A DNA stretch of 64,000 nucleotides, from NCBI GenBank assembly GCA_016700175.1, contig CP065003.1:3296001-3360000 (forward strand), written 5' to 3'. The DNA is from Acidobacteriota bacterium. GTDB lineage: Bacteria > Acidobacteriota > Blastocatellia > Pyrinomonadales > Pyrinomonadaceae. This document shows positions 45,059 through 52,594 of the stretch, piece after piece. The position numbers were made by a program, and so were the translations under genes. Below the pieces are notes generated by a model. It had not been told where the DNA came from. It saw only the letters and a program-made list of their open reading frames with translations, and did no database searches. How positions within the stretch are numbered: the first letter of the stretch is position 1; each line of letters starts with the position of its first letter.

Positions 45059-45077
45059 AATCTATTCGGTACTCAAC

Positions 45078-45163
45078 AAGAAACTTGACCACAAAGTGAC
45101 ACAAAGCAACACGAAGAAAGAGCAATCTCCTTTGTGTGGCTTTGTGCGGCTTCGTGGTTTCAT
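45078..45163. repeat. ACCACAAAG/CTTTGTGTGG imperfect inverted repeat
   Basis: ACCACAAAGTGACACAAAGC is answered by GCTTTGTGCGGCTTCGTGG about 40 bases further. It occupies the gap between the two permease genes. Confidence 0.7.
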
Positions 45164-45165
45164 TA

Positions 45166-46392
45166 TCACTCGGATCGAAGCGCCTCGATCGGATCGAGCC
45201 TTGCCGCGCGCCACGCCGGATAAACGCCCGATACCAATCCCACACTGCTCGAAGCGAGAAGCGCGATCGTCACCCACACGATGGGCAAAGAAGTCGGTAT
45301 CGGCGACGCGACGGCGATCAGTTTCGCTATCGAATAGGCGATAAGCACTCCGATCGAACCTCCCGCCAGCGCCAAAAGCGTCGATTCGACAAGGAACTGC
45401 CTCACGATGTCCCTCTGTTTCGCCCCGACGCTCTTGCGCAGTCCGATCTCCTTCCGGCGCTCGGTCACCGTCACAAGCATAATGTTCATTATCACGATCC
45501 CGCCGACTACCAGCGAGATGGAGGTCACGCCGATCGCCGCGATCTGGATAGTGCCGAAAATGTTGTCTCGAAGCTGGTTGATCGCGCCCGGCGTCACGAT
45601 GCCGAAGTTGTCCTTCTCGGAAGGCTCTAGCTTTCGGCGGACGCGCATAAGCGTCCGCGCCTCCTCGATCGCGGCGTCGTACGTCTCGGGGCTTTCCGAG
45701 GTCACGCTGATCGAGATCGTCCGTCGCATCCCGTAGATCGAGAGAAATGTCGAAAGCGGCATCGACACGTACATATCCCTCGACTGGCCGAAGGTCGAAC
45801 CGAGCTCCTTTCCGACGCCAACGACGCGGAACCTTCGGTTGTCGATCTTGATGTATTGTCCGATCGGGTCTTCGTCCGGGAAGAGTTTTTCTTCGACCTC
45901 CGAGCCGATGAAGGTCACGTATTTCCGGTTCTCCTCTTCCGCTTCGAAGAAGTATCTGCCGCGGCGGGCCTCAATGTTCTCGATCTCGGCGATGTTCGGG
46001 CTTGTCGCATTGACCCGGACGTTGAGCAGTTCCTCGCTTCCGAGCTTCACGTCGGCGATCGTCCCCGCCTTTCCGCCCGCGTCCTTGATGTTGCCGCCGT
46101 GTTCTTTGAGCGCTTTGAGATCGTCGATGCGAACGTCCTTGTTGCGGCGGCGAGCCGTGTTGAGCGATTCGACGCTCGCGAAATCGTCGATCGAGAATTT
46201 CTGCACGCTGAAAGCGTTCGTGCCTATGTTCGCGATCTTCTCGTCCACGTAGGCGTTAAAGCCTTCGATCAGCGACACGACCACGACGACCGTCGCGACG
46301 CCGAAGATAACGCCGAGCAGAGTGAGAAACGAACGCAGCTTGTGGCCGCGCATCGAGTCGATCGCAAGTCTGAATACTTCAAGGAAAGACAT
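45166..46392 (-). CDS. ABC transporter permease, MacB/FtsX type
   Basis: 408 residues from the ATG at 46392, which has GGAG 8 bases upstream; the in-frame extension above it runs through repeat sequence and is rejected. Features match its neighbour: EVFRLAIDSMRGHKLRSFLTLLGVIFGVATVVVVVSL, a periplasmic domain, and the C-terminal FtsX helices (TVTERRKEIGLRKSVGAKQRDI; VYPAWRAARLDPIEALRSE). The pair is arranged in tandem, 107 bases apart with a repeat between them. Confidence 0.92.
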   Translation of the reverse strand: MSFLEVFRLAIDSMRGHKLRSFLTLLGVIFGVATVVVVVSLIEGFNAYVDEKIANIGTNAFSVQKFSIDDFASVESLNTARRRNKDVRIDDLKALKEHGGNIKDAGGKAGTIADVKLGSEELLNVRVNATSPNIAEIENIEARRGRYFFEAEEENRKYVTFIGSEVEEKLFPDEDPIGQYIKIDNRRFRVVGVGKELGSTFGQSRDMYVSMPLSTFLSIYGMRRTISISVTSESPETYDAAIEEARTLMRVRRKLEPSEKDNFGIVTPGAINQLRDNIFGTIQIAAIGVTSISLVVGGIVIMNIMLVTVTERRKEIGLRKSVGAKQRDIVRQFLVESTLLALAGGSIGVLIAYSIAKLIAVASPIPTSLPIVWVTIALLASSSVGLVSGVYPAWRAARLDPIEALRSE

Positions 46393-46437
46393 TCGCCGCT
46401 CCGGTGGAGGGATTATAGCCCAAGGCGCGACGGGCAT

Positions 46438-46560
46438 AAATCGGAACCCGGAGCACAAGCGACGGGCATAGATCGGAACCCGGAGCGCAAGCGACGGGCT
46501 TAGATCGGAACCCGGAGCGCGGGCGACGGGCATAACAATCGGCCACGTCCCGGAGGGACG
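46438..46560. repeat. Three tandem CCCG...CGGG hairpins plus a GNA-loop palindrome between divergent genes
   Basis: A 32-bp unit (ATCGGAACCCGGAGC...GACGGGC) is repeated three times (hairpins starting 46447, 46479 and 46511). It is followed by CGTCCC-GGA-GGGACG (46546-46560). The block lies in the 290-base region between the starts of the permease (-) and the GT-C-like protein (+), so it could influence both promoters. Confidence 0.8.
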
Positions 46561-46682
46561 CCGGATGATCGCCCGGGATGGAGCGAAGCGAAACGCCGGA
46601 GAACGAGCAGGCGACCCCCCATTCGCGAAATTCGCACTGACGGAACCTTGCCGGCGGATATCCGTAAGGACTGCCGTCGGAA

Positions 46683-48242
46683 ATGAAAAATTCAAACAGA
46701 TCAGCCGGGCTTTGCTTCATGCTTGCGGTGGTCGGCGTGTCGATGATCGTAAGGGCCCTGGTTATTTGGTTCACGCGACCGGAGTTCGCCGGCTGGTTCA
46801 ACCATACTTATTACTACTTCGTGCAGGTTCGAGGGATCCTCGCGCATGGATCGATGCCCTACTCGGACCTCCCCTTGCTTTTCTACTTTTACGCCGCCGC
46901 CGCCAAAGGGCTGACCTTCCTTGGGCTCGCTCCGGAAGCCGCGATCGTGAACTCGACGCGGCTGTTGATGTCGGTGGTCCCGGCGCTTACCGCCGTTCCG
47001 GTCTTCTTTCTCCTTCGCACGATGGGAAGAGGCGAAAGAATGACACTTGGCGACAGACTGCTCGTCGCGGCTGCGTCTTTCCTTCCACTCAATCTTGTTC
47101 ATATGCCCGAACTGCTCCAGAAGAACTCGTTTGGGCTTTTCCTGTTCGCGTGTCTTCTCGCGGCGGTATTCAGCGCTCTTCAGGAATTCTCGATCTTAAG
47201 GGGCGTGTCGATCGCGATCTTGCTCGCTCTGATCGGCGTGAGCCATTTCGGCACGCTTGCAGTCGCCATTCTGTTCTTTGCATCTGTGGCGATTTCTCTG
47301 TTCGTGACCGATGGACTCTCGAAACGAACAGTCGCGGTGCTGGCGGGCGGGATCGGTTCGGGTGTTGCCGCTTTATCGCTGATCTTCCTTCTCGTTCCCG
47401 AACGAGTCGTCAGGATCGTCGAATATGGCAAGGCGAACCTCGGGAACTCCCTCTTGGGCAAACTGATCTTCGAAGGTTCTCCGATCGACAAGATCCTGTA
47501 CCTGGGCGCGATCATCGCACCTCTTGTGCTGCTATTTCTTGCGATTCGCTACCTCAGAAATCTGCCCGTAGAAATGTCGCCGGGCACATCCACATTTCTG
47601 CTCGCGAACCTGTTTCTTGCGTATCTCCTCGTGGCTCCGTTCTTCGACACTTCGCTGGTCCCCAGGTTCTTGCTCTTCCTTCCGTTGCCGGCGATCGTGA
47701 TCTTCGGGGGGCTGTTCCGGAATTCGGGAAGTCGAATTCTGAGAACCGGCCCAGCGATCGTTCTCGCGCTGATATGTGCGGTGATGGTGTTCGGCGAGGT
47801 TATGGGAACCGTGATGAGGAACGAGTCGAACCGACGGACGCAGACGGAGCTGGTTCGTCTGCGTGAAAGCGGGATCCTTGTTCCCGGGGATCTGATCGTG
47901 ACTTCGTACGGCGCAAATCCGGCTTGCAACTGGTTCCTTGGGACGAAGTCGGCCTTGATCACGGCGGTCGAGAGAACAGACCTCAGCGGCCGAGAACGAT
48001 TCTTCGTCCTGGTTACCGAAACAGCTGCGTTTGACGAACTTCCTGTGGACAGGGACGGCGACGGGCGGCTTAGCGATGTTGAGAAGTACTATGCATCAAG
48101 GCGGCCGATCGAACTTCTGCCGGAGGCACGGAGCGTGTTCAATGGCGGGGATTTTGAACTGTTCGAACTTCGGACCGTACCCGCGAACTGGAAGTTCGAC
48201 GGCGAGGGAAGATGGATAGGATACGGGGAAGGTGAGCGGTAA
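46683..48242 (+). CDS. Polytopic membrane protein, possible GT-C glycosyltransferase
   Basis: 519 residues with about ten transmembrane segments. The N-terminus (FNHTYYYFVQVRGILAHGSMPYSDLPLLFYFYA) resembles GT-C (family 39/DUF2029-like) enzymes, which use lipid-linked sugars and act on the outer face of the membrane; the catalytic acidic motif cannot be fixed. The soluble C-terminus holds a perfect EF-hand loop, DRDGDGRLSDVE (48048-48083), suggesting calcium binding. The stop codon lies in a GGTGAGCGGTAAGC repeat. Family call is tentative, membrane protein call firm. Confidence 0.65.
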   Translation: MKNSNRSAGLCFMLAVVGVSMIVRALVIWFTRPEFAGWFNHTYYYFVQVRGILAHGSMPYSDLPLLFYFYAAAAKGLTFLGLAPEAAIVNSTRLLMSVVPALTAVPVFFLLRTMGRGERMTLGDRLLVAAASFLPLNLVHMPELLQKNSFGLFLFACLLAAVFSALQEFSILRGVSIAILLALIGVSHFGTLAVAILFFASVAISLFVTDGLSKRTVAVLAGGIGSGVAALSLIFLLVPERVVRIVEYGKANLGNSLLGKLIFEGSPIDKILYLGAIIAPLVLLFLAIRYLRNLPVEMSPGTSTFLLANLFLAYLLVAPFFDTSLVPRFLLFLPLPAIVIFGGLFRNSGSRILRTGPAIVLALICAVMVFGEVMGTVMRNESNRRTQTELVRLRESGILVPGDLIVTSYGANPACNWFLGTKSALITAVERTDLSGRERFFVLVTETAAFDELPVDRDGDGRLSDVEKYYASRRPIELLPEARSVFNGGDFELFELRTVPANWKFDGEGRWIGYGEGER

Positions 48243-48296
48243 GCGGTGAGCTGTGAGCAGTGAGCGGTAAGCAGTGAAGAGTGGTGATCTACGGCT

Positions 48297-48425
48297 GATG
48301 GTCCTTTGCGACCTCTGCGAATTCCTTTGCGTACTTTGCGGTAAAACTTACCTTGAAAGTCTCTGCACGTTGGACAAATTTAACCGCAAAGGTCGCAAGG
48401 GAATTCGCAGAGGACACAAAGTGGG
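48297..48425. repeat. Long imperfect inverted repeat of CTTTGCGACC type
   Basis: CCTCTGCGAATTCCTTTGCG (48311-48330) pairs with CGCAAGGGAATTCGCAGAGG (48395-48414), with flanking ACTTTGCGGT / ACCGCAAAGGT extending the stem to about 40 bp. The loop is about 40 bases. It lies between the convergent GT-C-like and protease genes; GTGAGCAGTGAGC repeats occupy 48243-48290. Confidence 0.8.
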
Positions 48426-48467
48426 ACAGAGTTTTCCGGCTCACTGCTCGAGGCTAAAGTTCACCGC

Positions 48468-49910
48468 TCACAGTTCCCGTTTCACGCACTCGATCTTCCA
48501 CGTGTCGAACACGAACGATCCGTCCTTGCTGGTCCAGCTGCCCAGCCAGTTGAAGCCATTCTCGGAGATGTCGTAGAAGCGGATCCTGTAAAATCCGTCG
48601 GTTCCGTTCGGTGCTTTCTGCTCGGTCAGGAGCGATATCTCGTTGCCTTTTCTCCCGCCCTTCCACGCCGGAAGACGCGCCGGAGGTTTGCCGAGAGTGC
48701 TGTAGTAGTGCACGTACCAGGCGTCGTCGTCCGGACTATACTGTCTGATCGATCCCGCGTAGAAACCGTCGGCGCGGCGGGTCTCGTCGCGCACCGCGGT
48801 TCCCCCGAGCTCGTACCGGAACGTCCATACCATATCGACCGGCTCGGCCCAGTTGCCGTCCGCGCCTCTCGAAATGCTCTTGCAGTCCGAGATCCCGATC
48901 ATCTCGTCGTAATCCCGAACCTGCGGCGGAGCGTCTGCTGCGGGCGTCCCGAACCGGAGTTCTTTCTCGAGCTTCGTAAGCCGCGGCGAGTAGCCGGATT
49001 TCTTCAGAAACTCTGCAGGATCGGCGATCGCGAGGATCTCCGCGAGCGCCTGCTCTTTATTGTCCGCGCGGTTGTAGTACGACCGGACGATCTTGTAACC
49101 GAGCGCGTAACCGAGCATGTACCCAAAACCGCTGTTGTTGTCGTCAAAAGAGACCTCGAGCCAAAATCTCTTGTCCTGGGTCTTCAGGTCTCGAAGGAAC
49201 TTGTCCCACAACTCGACCTCGCTTCTTTCGAGGTGTTGAAGCCGCGAGTACGGCCGCTTGCCGCCCGCTACGAGCTGGTAAGTCACGAAGTCGGCTCCGC
49301 CCTCGCGCAGGATTATCCCGAGCATGTTGTCTTTCTGCGAATAGAGCGCCGTGTATTTCTCGGGACCGGTTGCGACCGCCTGCTGAAAGTGCGTGACCTC
49401 GTGGATCGCGAGCGTGCTGATCCGTTCGGGATCGTGATAAGCGGTCTCGACGCTGACAAGCGGGCCGATAGCCGATGCCTGTCCGATGCCTCGGTCGGCG
49501 CCGACGAGGAGAAACGTCGGCGCGAACATCGCCTTCGGATACACCTTCTTGTAGCTTCGAAGGTCTTCCCGGAAGATCTCTTCGAACTCTACGAACCTTT
49601 CGAGGAATCCCTTCAAGCCCGCGAACTGTTCCGGATTCTTCTCGTACGCCTTGGCGAGTTCCGAAGCGTTCAGCCCGAACCTTTTCACGAATTCCTTCAG
49701 CCCGGGAGATCCGCGGTCGAAATAGAGTTCCTGAAGGATCTCCGCCTTGTCCCCTCCGCCGGAAAACCTGTCCATCGCCTCGACGAAATTGACGACATCC
49801 GACGAAACGATCTTTGCGGTTTCCGGGGTCATTGCGAACTGCGGCTGGCCGTTCACGGCAATCGGAAAAAGCGCCAGAACTAAGAGCACGAGCGTGAGCG
49901 CGAGTTTCAT
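48468..49910 (-). CDS. Exported HEXXH metalloprotease-like protein (DUF2268-like)
   Basis: 480 residues from the ATG at 49910 (AAGGAACG upstream), which opens a signal peptide (MKLALTLVLLVLALFPIAVNGQ). The zinc motif HEVTH is at His170/Glu171/His174 and is followed by GIILREGGADFVTYQLVAG, a likely third-ligand region. This resembles the predicted Zn-protease family DUF2268. The last 150 residues form a distinct beta-rich domain (WAEPVDMVWTFRYELGG..., WYVHYYSTLGKP..., FYRIRFYDISENGFNWLGSW). Substrate unknown. It is convergent with the GT-C-like gene and diverges from the M1 peptidase gene. Confidence 0.78.
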   Translation of the reverse strand: MKLALTLVLLVLALFPIAVNGQPQFAMTPETAKIVSSDVVNFVEAMDRFSGGGDKAEILQELYFDRGSPGLKEFVKRFGLNASELAKAYEKNPEQFAGLKGFLERFVEFEEIFREDLRSYKKVYPKAMFAPTFLLVGADRGIGQASAIGPLVSVETAYHDPERISTLAIHEVTHFQQAVATGPEKYTALYSQKDNMLGIILREGGADFVTYQLVAGGKRPYSRLQHLERSEVELWDKFLRDLKTQDKRFWLEVSFDDNNSGFGYMLGYALGYKIVRSYYNRADNKEQALAEILAIADPAEFLKKSGYSPRLTKLEKELRFGTPAADAPPQVRDYDEMIGISDCKSISRGADGNWAEPVDMVWTFRYELGGTAVRDETRRADGFYAGSIRQYSPDDDAWYVHYYSTLGKPPARLPAWKGGRKGNEISLLTEQKAPNGTDGFYRIRFYDISENGFNWLGSWTSKDGSFVFDTWKIECVKREL

Positions 49911-49989
49911 ATTCGTTCCTTGATTTTCGTTGGTCTCTGCGGTGTGACAGGAAAGCAGAACGGTTTCCGGTTTATCAAAGTTCCGGAAG

Positions 49990-50125
49990 ACAATGCTCAT
50001 CGATCAATGCACATCGATCAATGATCCCTGATCTCTAATCCTTGGTTCCTGGTCAATTTTCCCTGTTCATTGACCGATGACCATTGAACGATGATCATTG
50101 ACCATTGACCATTGCAGGTCTTGTT
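49990..50125. repeat. CATTGACCATTGACC / ATCGATCAATG short-period repeat
   Basis: ATCGATCAATGCACATCGATC is followed by CATTGACCGATGACCATTG and further copies, an imperfect palindrome of the same family as 18542-18660. It lies in the 306-base divergent region between the HEXXH protease and the M1 peptidase genes. No gene is seen in the remainder. Confidence 0.65.
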
Positions 50126-50216
50126 CGCTTCACTCAATTCCCCTTCGCTGTTACATTAGTCGGCACAAGATCATTTTTATTTCTCACTAACCCGCTTTCC
50201 CCGTAAAGGTGCTGAA

Positions 50217-52244
50217 ATGCTCAGAAGACTCATTCTCGTTCTCATCGTCATCCCGCTTTGCCTGACCGCTGTGCCGCTCGCTCCGGCGCAGGACACGGTC
50301 CGGAATTCCATCGAGTACCCTACCCGTTCGATCAGGCGCGACGTTCCGCTGACCGATTCGATCCGCAGGGCGATGGCCGCCGGAACCCGCGGCTTCACGG
50401 GCAAGCCAGGCGCGAATTACTGGCAGTTGAAAACCGATTACACGATCGAGGTCCGACTCCTGCCCGAGACGCAGACGCTTCACGGAAAGGAAACGATCGT
50501 GCTTCAGAACAACAGCCCGGGCGAGCTTAAGGAGATCGTCCTGAGGCTGGACCACAACATCTTTCGCGGGCTAGTACCCCGAGGGTACTCGGTCCCCGCC
50601 GAGAACACGGAGGGGATGGAGATCACACGGATCACGGTGGACGGCGCCGAGGTCGATCTGGCTCCCCGCTCGGTTCAACAACGCCGCGGGGGCGGCTCCC
50701 AGTCTCAGGAATCGAGGCTGACGGCATCAGGGCTCGACCAGACAGTCGGCCAGATCAACCTTGCGAACCCGATACCGGCAAAGAGCCGCGCCGAGCTCGA
50801 GATCGAATGGCACACGAAACTTCCGGGCGGCCCGAACGGTCGCGGGCACCGTATGACGCAGCGCTGGGACGACCGCCTTTTTCAGCCCACGCAATGGTTT
50901 CCGAGGATCGCCAAGTACGACGACCTGCGCGGATGGGACACTGATCCATATCTGGGCCCCGCCGAGTTCCACAACAATTTCGGGCGTTTCGACGTCAAGA
51001 TCGACGTGCCCGCAGGATGGATAGTGACCGGCACGGGCGTGCTTCAGAACCCGGAAGAGGTCTACACCGCCAAGGCCAGGGAGAGGCTTGCGAAGGTGCT
51101 GGAATCGGATTCGGAGCTGACGATCGTCGGTCCGGACGAGGTAGGGCCCGGCGAATCGACCGCTGAAGGATCGAAGCTTGTCTGGCATTTCGTCGCGGAC
51201 AACGTTAACGACTTCGCCTGGGCGACGGCCCGCGACTTCGTTTTCAAGGCGACCCGGGCGACGATCCCCGGAAAGGGCCCGATACCGATCTACATGGTCC
51301 ACCTTCCGGAGCGCGCGCGGTTCTTCGAGAACGCCGGCGAGCTCACGCGGCACGCGCTCGAATTCTATTCCGGGCTTTGGGCGCCTTATCCGTTCCCCCA
51401 GCTGACGCTCCAGGACGGCCCGAGCGCCGGAATGGAATACCCGATGGTCATCAACTCTAACCAGGGCGCGGCGGACCACGAAACCGCTCACCAGTGGTGG
51501 CCGATGATGGTCGGAAACAACGAGCGTCGGTACGGATGGATGGACGAGGGATTCAATCAATATATGAACATCCTTTCCAGGGCACATCGAACGGGCCAGG
51601 AGCCGAATCTGGACGGCGTCGGTCAGGCCTATGGGAACATCAGCGGAAGTGAGGACGAGGCGCCGATGATGTGGAACGCGAACTGGGCGGGGCCCGGTTA
51701 CGGATTTCAGACCTACGGAAAGACGCCGATGATGCTGTCGATGCTTGGAGGTATCGTGGGCGATAAGGAGGTCCAGCGCGCGATGAGCGAATACACGCAC
51801 GTCTGGGCGTTCAAGCATCCCTCTCCTTGGGACTATATGTTCTTTATGGACAACGCTTTAGGTCAGGATCTCGGGTGGTTCTGGTATTACTGGCTGTTCA
51901 CGACGGAAGCGGTAGACGGCTCGATCAAGAGCGTAAGTACACAGGGGAACAGGACGATCGTCACGGTCCATCAGGCGGGCCAGATGCCCTCGCCGGTCGT
52001 CCTGAAGGTCGAGTTCGAGCCCGGCGGCCCGGCGATCCGACCTATGAAGAACTCGAAAATGATCGACGATCATTCCGCGGAGGTCACGTGGCCCGTCGAT
52101 GTATGGTTCGACGGCAGGCGCGACTTTGAAGCGGTACTCGAGTTCGGAAGCCGAAAGATCAGGAAGGTCACCTTCGATCCTCACAGGCGCTTCCCGGACG
52201 GCGATCCGAAAGACAACGAGTGGACGCCGGGCGGTGAGCAGTGA
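50217..52244 (+). CDS. Exported M1 family aminopeptidase-like metallopeptidase
   Basis: 675 residues with a signal peptide (MLRRLILVLIVIPLCLTAVPLAPAQ). The zinc site is exactly of M1 type: HETAH at 421-425 and Glu444 in GWMDEGFNQY, giving HEXXH-x18-E. SAGMEYPMVI takes the place of the GAMEN exopeptidase motif, and QPTQWFPRIAKYDD is the conserved N-terminal region. The protein probably removes N-terminal residues from peptides in the periplasm. The stop codon lies in GGTGAGCAGTGAGC repeat sequence. Confidence 0.9.
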   Translation: MLRRLILVLIVIPLCLTAVPLAPAQDTVRNSIEYPTRSIRRDVPLTDSIRRAMAAGTRGFTGKPGANYWQLKTDYTIEVRLLPETQTLHGKETIVLQNNSPGELKEIVLRLDHNIFRGLVPRGYSVPAENTEGMEITRITVDGAEVDLAPRSVQQRRGGGSQSQESRLTASGLDQTVGQINLANPIPAKSRAELEIEWHTKLPGGPNGRGHRMTQRWDDRLFQPTQWFPRIAKYDDLRGWDTDPYLGPAEFHNNFGRFDVKIDVPAGWIVTGTGVLQNPEEVYTAKARERLAKVLESDSELTIVGPDEVGPGESTAEGSKLVWHFVADNVNDFAWATARDFVFKATRATIPGKGPIPIYMVHLPERARFFENAGELTRHALEFYSGLWAPYPFPQLTLQDGPSAGMEYPMVINSNQGAADHETAHQWWPMMVGNNERRYGWMDEGFNQYMNILSRAHRTGQEPNLDGVGQAYGNISGSEDEAPMMWNANWAGPGYGFQTYGKTPMMLSMLGGIVGDKEVQRAMSEYTHVWAFKHPSPWDYMFFMDNALGQDLGWFWYYWLFTTEAVDGSIKSVSTQGNRTIVTVHQAGQMPSPVVLKVEFEPGGPAIRPMKNSKMIDDHSAEVTWPVDVWFDGRRDFEAVLEFGSRKIRKVTFDPHRRFPDGDPKDNEWTPGGEQ

Positions 52245-52460
52245 GCCGTTTAGCCTGCGCACTTGTGCGCGGGAAGTGAGCCGTTTAGCCTGCGTACTTG
52301 CGCGCGGTGAGCAGTGAGCAGGGCAGAAACGCGACCGTCAGGGAGCGTGCCGATTGGCGGTGAGCAGTAGGCCGTGAACATTGAGCGGTGAGCAGGAAGC
52401 AGGGAGCAGAATGCCGTGACGAGGTCGCCGAGCGCGAAGCGACGGCCACGTCCGTCCCCC
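52245..52460. repeat. Mixed repeat block: GAGCAGTGAGC, GCCTGCG and GACCGTCAGGGA hairpin
   Basis: It contains two copies of GTGAGCCGTTTAGCCTGCG, the hairpin ACGC-GA-CC-GTCA-GG-GA-GCGT (52329-52348), GTGAGCAGTAGGCCGTG-type tracts and GCGCGAAGCGACGGCC (52428-52443). The gap to 52594 has nothing else that I can name apart from the next gene's ribosome site. Confidence 0.75.
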
Positions 52461-52594
52461 ATTGACGCAGCCCCCCGAATCAACTTATAGTTGGCGCCAC
52501 CCCACGATCGCCGCGTGAATTTTCAATGGACTGCCGACCGGGGCTGTCAACGCAGCGGTCACCGTCTCTCCCTTGACCGCAGGAGACCACGACA

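Noticed and set aside
48708..49883. A 391-codon plus-strand open frame
   Set aside because: Antisense of the HEXXH protease gene; charged, without any domain or signal.
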